From Parietaria judaica (taxonomy: Eukaryota; Streptophyta; Magnoliopsida; Rosales; Urticaceae), in NCBI GenBank assembly GCA_954871525.1, contig OX940865.1, forward strand, positions 15,452,606 to 15,516,605: a DNA stretch of 64,000 nucleotides, given 5' to 3'. Both the position numbers and the translations under genes were made by a program. A model generated the notes under the pieces. The model did no database searches, had not been told where the DNA came from, and saw only the letters and a program-made list of their open reading frames with translations. This document shows, piece after piece, positions 59,973 through 64,000 of the stretch; within the stretch, counting starts at the first letter, position 1, and every line of letters begins with the position of its first letter.

Positions 59973-62929
59973 CCCCTAAGCCCGGTTTTGACCGGTCCTG
60001 GTCCGTTTCAGTCCGAAATTCAAGAGCTGAGACCGGGTTGAGTTTAGTTTGGTTTAGAGTGTTAGTATTTTTTAAAATTAATCTATTGTAGTTTTAGCTT
60101 ATAGCGCTCTACTTTACACTTAAATTATGTATTATTAGAATTTTACATTATGTTTATAATATGAGTTAGAATGTTTTCTTTTTCTTTTAAGTAGTATATA
60201 TATTTTTTAATATTTTGAAAAACAGATTCGCTCTAATTTTTTTGCCCAATTTTAAGAAAGAAGGAAAAAAAAATTACTTTTTCTTTTTCCGTAACTAAAA
60301 CAAAGACAAGGCCGAGTTTTGGGACGTCCTAAAGAATAAAGATCGGACTGATAACGGGGCAACAACCTCTTAGATGTCCCGGTTTCACCCAATAAATCGT
60401 CATATTCTTGTTGTGTGATGTGATTTAGTTGTTCTAATTAAACAGATTTGAGTAGTATCTAAATTATTCAACATAAGAGATTATCCAATATTACAGATCA
60501 TCTCAAGATAAACTAGTGTACTTGCTATCAAAAGTTGTTAAACCTATGCATTAATTAATTGGTTGGGTGGGTATATACTATAGTGTATATATTTATATAT
60601 AATTATATATAAATAATAAATCTTAAGTAATTTTGGTTGTGTGGTTCACAAAGTGAGGCCTTTTTGGTGGAGTGAAGAGATAAGCAATATAAGAAACCTT
60701 AAATATATTGGTGGGTTCAGCAGGCATACTGTCGTTTTCATTTTGGATAGCCTTGGATTCAATTCAATGATCTTCTTCATGTTTTATCATTTTTTAAATT
60801 CGGAACTAAAATTTCAGATACCAATTTTTTTGCTACCAACTATATTCAAAGGATTACTAAGTCGATCCAGTTAAACAATTCCTTCTGTTTTCTGGATTTG
60901 GAAAAGTGCAGATTGTTCTATTTTGGGATTTTCTTTTTCCAATTAATTTTATCTAGAAAATTAAAAAAAAAAAAAAACTAATTTAAAAAACTGAACAGTC
61001 GTTGTATTTTAAGTAAACTCTAATTAGAAATATTGATTAACAATATCTAAAATACAGTTTGTTCATTCCTAATCACTATACAATATAGTCTCCATCTACA
61101 ATTCTACATCAATTAGGAGTGATTGATATGCTTGGGTAAAGAGTGATTTAAGTTATTATTCCTTTAATTATTATTTGCTTTTAGAAATATGATGCATGTA
61201 TGAGGATATTTATAGACATATATATACTTTAGTGATAGAGTGTGGTTTGGCTAAACACAATATTATACATGTACATTCTAGATTAATATTGTAATAAATG
61301 TTTATTTGAATAGTTAAGTACTTGAGGAATATGAATATCCCGTAATGGGAACAACTACAAGTCTCTTCTAACTAATTATAAGCCAGCTTGGCATTTTTGT
61401 AATGAATCACTCAATAATACCTTGAATTTATTTTTAATTTTCACTCAATGGAGGTTAGTTTAGAGAGGTAACTAACGGATATTTTTTACTGTTTTTTTTT
61501 TTTTACTTATGGAAGAATTAGTATATAATTGTCGGACCGTTACTTTACGAGACCAACAAAGTATTTGAGCAAAGAGTGTGATTATTCTTATTACGGGCGG
61601 CAATTCGCATGGTGTTCATGCCGAGTTTTAATTGTTAATTTGTTATTCATTTATTTTGTATAGACTCAAACTTACACTATCTATAAATCAAACTAGAAGA
61701 TAAAACCCAGACCCCTTATCTCTATTTACTTTAATTTACTTAATTTTGTAGCTAAAATACATATTCACCTCAATAATTATCTATTTTAGTCTGGTTACTT
61801 TCGTCTAAACTTTTGCAATTAAGTAAAAAAAAATAGGAAAGGGCTCCAAATTTCCTGCCCGGTACTTAGTTTTGGAAGAACCCGGAATGTATGACGGGCC
61901 GGGACAAGGCTAAAAACCAGTTTGCGATTCCCATTTTTTACCCTATACGTTATCAGGCCTGAATCTGATTCATGCATGTACTTAATTTTAGTGTATGGAA
62001 GCGAACCCACTAATGTGTATTGGATATATAATAGATTAATAGTCATGAATTTCTAGGAGCCTTGACTTTCTCACCATAAAGTATTCATGCGTCTTTTATA
62101 TTAGATATATTTTTCTTCATTTATTTTGATTAAATTTTTTCTTCTATGATACTAGTTTCTTGTATATACTAATATATATATATATATATATACATCATGT
62201 AAGTATATCGTTCACTATCATTACTATTACTAATGCTCTATTTAATTCTTAGCAAAATCTGAAAAGAAAAGAAAAAGTTTTCAGTCTTCTCATAAATTAA
62301 AGAATATTTCTATATTATAATTTTGTGTCTATATATTTACATGTAAAATTGTTTTAGATAAACGTAACTTATAAGAACATGCATGTTTACTTCGATTTTA
62401 TTTTTATTTCAGTATTTATTATTGCTTACCACTACAAATATTCTTTAAAGAACCCATGAGAATGAGACGCAATTTAAAGTTCATAATTGGGTGGTAATAT
62501 TTTATCTATATATTTTTTTTATATCTTCTTCCATTTTATATACCCTATTGATCATTTTAATATTTTAAAAAGTCAAAATTATCTCTTATTCATAATTCTA
62601 ATTAACCCCATATAACTTTAGAGTTTTCTTCTCTTTGATCAGTAAGAGAACGTTCTAATTGTAACATATTATCCAAAACAGTCTTAGCAAACCCACATGC
62701 ATAAAGTATAAGATTCTTGAACTAACAATGAACATTTATGGTGTTTAACTTATAATATAATTATTCTTTTTTCCTCTATGTCCACATTAATCAAACTAGA
62801 ACAAAACAACTTTGACTAATTTATTACATATTTATAGATAGAAGTTTAAAGTTATGAGGTTGTGATCAAGTAGTAGTAGTGAACTAGTATTAATGCAAGA
62901 AGATTTAAGACTCAACTTGATTTTATTTT

Positions 62930-62932
<3 letters not shown>

Positions 62933-62969
<37 letters not shown>
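62933..62969. repeat. (TA)n microsatellite
   Basis: About 17 TA units. Confidence 0.95.
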
Positions 62970-62971
<2 letters not shown>

Positions 62972-63269
62972 AGACATAATTATAAGAACATACATGAAAG
63001 AGTGGGGAGGCCAGAAATTATGGTAGAACGTTATAAATAGGAAGCAACCCATGTTAATTCACCAACCAAATCCCGCAAAATCAATCAAAATTATTAGAAT
63101 TCACCAAAAAAATAATAATATGCGTATAATAAAATTGATTAAAAATAATAAGATTAAGAAAGTTGAGGCAAATTGATGATGAATTTGATGCTTTACTTTG
63201 GGTCACTAAGTATTGGTGATGCTCTTACGTGCCCCTCACAACCATTTCTCCTTAATTCTCTACGCCAAG

Positions 63270-63271
<2 letters not shown>

Positions 63272-63327
<56 letters not shown>
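63272..63327. repeat. (CT)n microsatellite
   Basis: About 28 uninterrupted CT units; the serine-leucine ORF through it is an artefact. Confidence 0.95.
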
Positions 63328-63330
<3 letters not shown>

Positions 63331-64000
63331 TTGTTGTGTCTTTCACTTGCTTCACTCAATCTACCTCACTCTAAGGAGGTTACCTTGTTATACGGTCACC
63401 GTCCATCAATTTTTTATTTTTATGTAGTACAAAGATAATTGCGGCAAAAGATTCTAAAATAACGCGGCATATTCTAAATTTTTAATCACGCTTAAAATTG
63501 TGAAATTTGTATTTGCGATTGATTCAGTCACATGCATCTTCGTTAATGTTGAGTTTTTGTCCAAGTGTACAACTCAAATTACCATTCTTTTCATTTTGTA
63601 ATTTCACATGTTAAATACTTTAATTACAGACATCCAAGTGGAAATGATTTAACGTTAATGAAAACATATTAAAAATAAATAAAAATTATATATAACACAA
63701 ATTTCATGACTTCAAATATTTATTCAACGCATTTGGATATTGAGAATTATATCACACTATTTAAAAACAAACGGGGGTATTTTGGCCACGATTAGCTTTG
63801 CTTCTCGTATTTCATGTCATAACGTACCAAAAGTGCCTAGCTACCAAGCGCAATTAATCCGTAGAATAAAATGGATAAGGTTTTTCTTAAGCAATTTTTA
63901 TATGTCCCATCAAATTATATGATCATAGTCCGAAAAGAAACATCTCTAATTTCAAATCATAGTTAATTTCTTAATCCCTATCAAATTTGTTTTTCCACTA

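Larger units (their letters stand above)
59981..64000. other. AT-rich spacer to window end
   Basis: No gene is supported. The stretch holds TA runs at 62170-62191 and 62933-62969, and a (CT)n run at 63272-63327. A TATA-like TTATAAATAGG near 63030 followed by a CA-rich leader could belong to a promoter, but no coding exon follows. Confidence 0.45.

Noticed and set aside
63173..63427. ORF with Ser-Leu repeats
   Set aside because: Created by the (CT)n microsatellite; no homology or splice context.

Overview
This is a stretch of plant nuclear genome, most likely from a dicot. The genes carry GT–AG introns, the spacers are very AT-rich, and plant-specific families are present (TIP aquaporin, XS/XH-domain RNA-directed DNA methylation factor, CHY-RING E3 ligase, plant-type alpha carbonic anhydrase). 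I cannot name the species. Roughly a fifth of the window is gene space and most of the rest is transposable-element remains and AT-rich spacer.

Layout: a gypsy-like solo LTR (210-2270) and a gag fragment; two DNA transposon derivatives (4640-5433, 5591-5772); an alpha carbonic anhydrase gene (6815-9358, + strand, 7 exons); a nested block with a decayed LINE (about 11951-14775, - strand) split by a hAT MITE, followed by a second hAT-like element (14821-15569); an FDM/IDN2-type gene (17198-21242, - strand, 6 coding exons plus a probable 5'UTR intron); a CHY/CTCHY/RING zinc-finger E3 ligase gene (22966-25322, - strand, 12 exons); a MITE-rich block ending in a broken hAT transposon (30107-32388) that itself carries a hAT MITE; long AT-rich spacer with a minisatellite (35741-35965); a TIP1 aquaporin gene (40423-41534, - strand, 2 exons); more MITEs, a large fold-back Mutator-like element (44328-45317) and a tRNA-His gene (46992-47063, - strand); a very young, short LTR retrotransposon carrying only a gag-like ORF (50729-52215); a third Mutator-like element; a Tip100-like hAT derivative; a 5'-truncated LINE with clear target duplication (55592-56862); another hAT derivative (59456-59972); and AT-rich spacer to the end.

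The genes are not an operon and have no obvious joint function. The carbonic anhydrase is probably secreted, TIP1 is a tonoplast water channel, the CHY-RING protein is a probable ubiquitin ligase, and the FDM-like protein belongs to the siRNA-directed DNA methylation pathway that silences elements like those filling the rest of the window.

The most unusual signal is in the non-autonomous DNA transposons. Several hAT-like elements with 8-bp target duplications are each filled with their own short palindromic word (CCGGGTACCC in one, ATCCGGATATCC in another, TCGCGA in a third, and so on). Separately, three Mutator-like fold-back elements share one subterminal layout spelled with different words. 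I found no CRISPR, no bacterial-type cluster and no clearly new enzymatic system.
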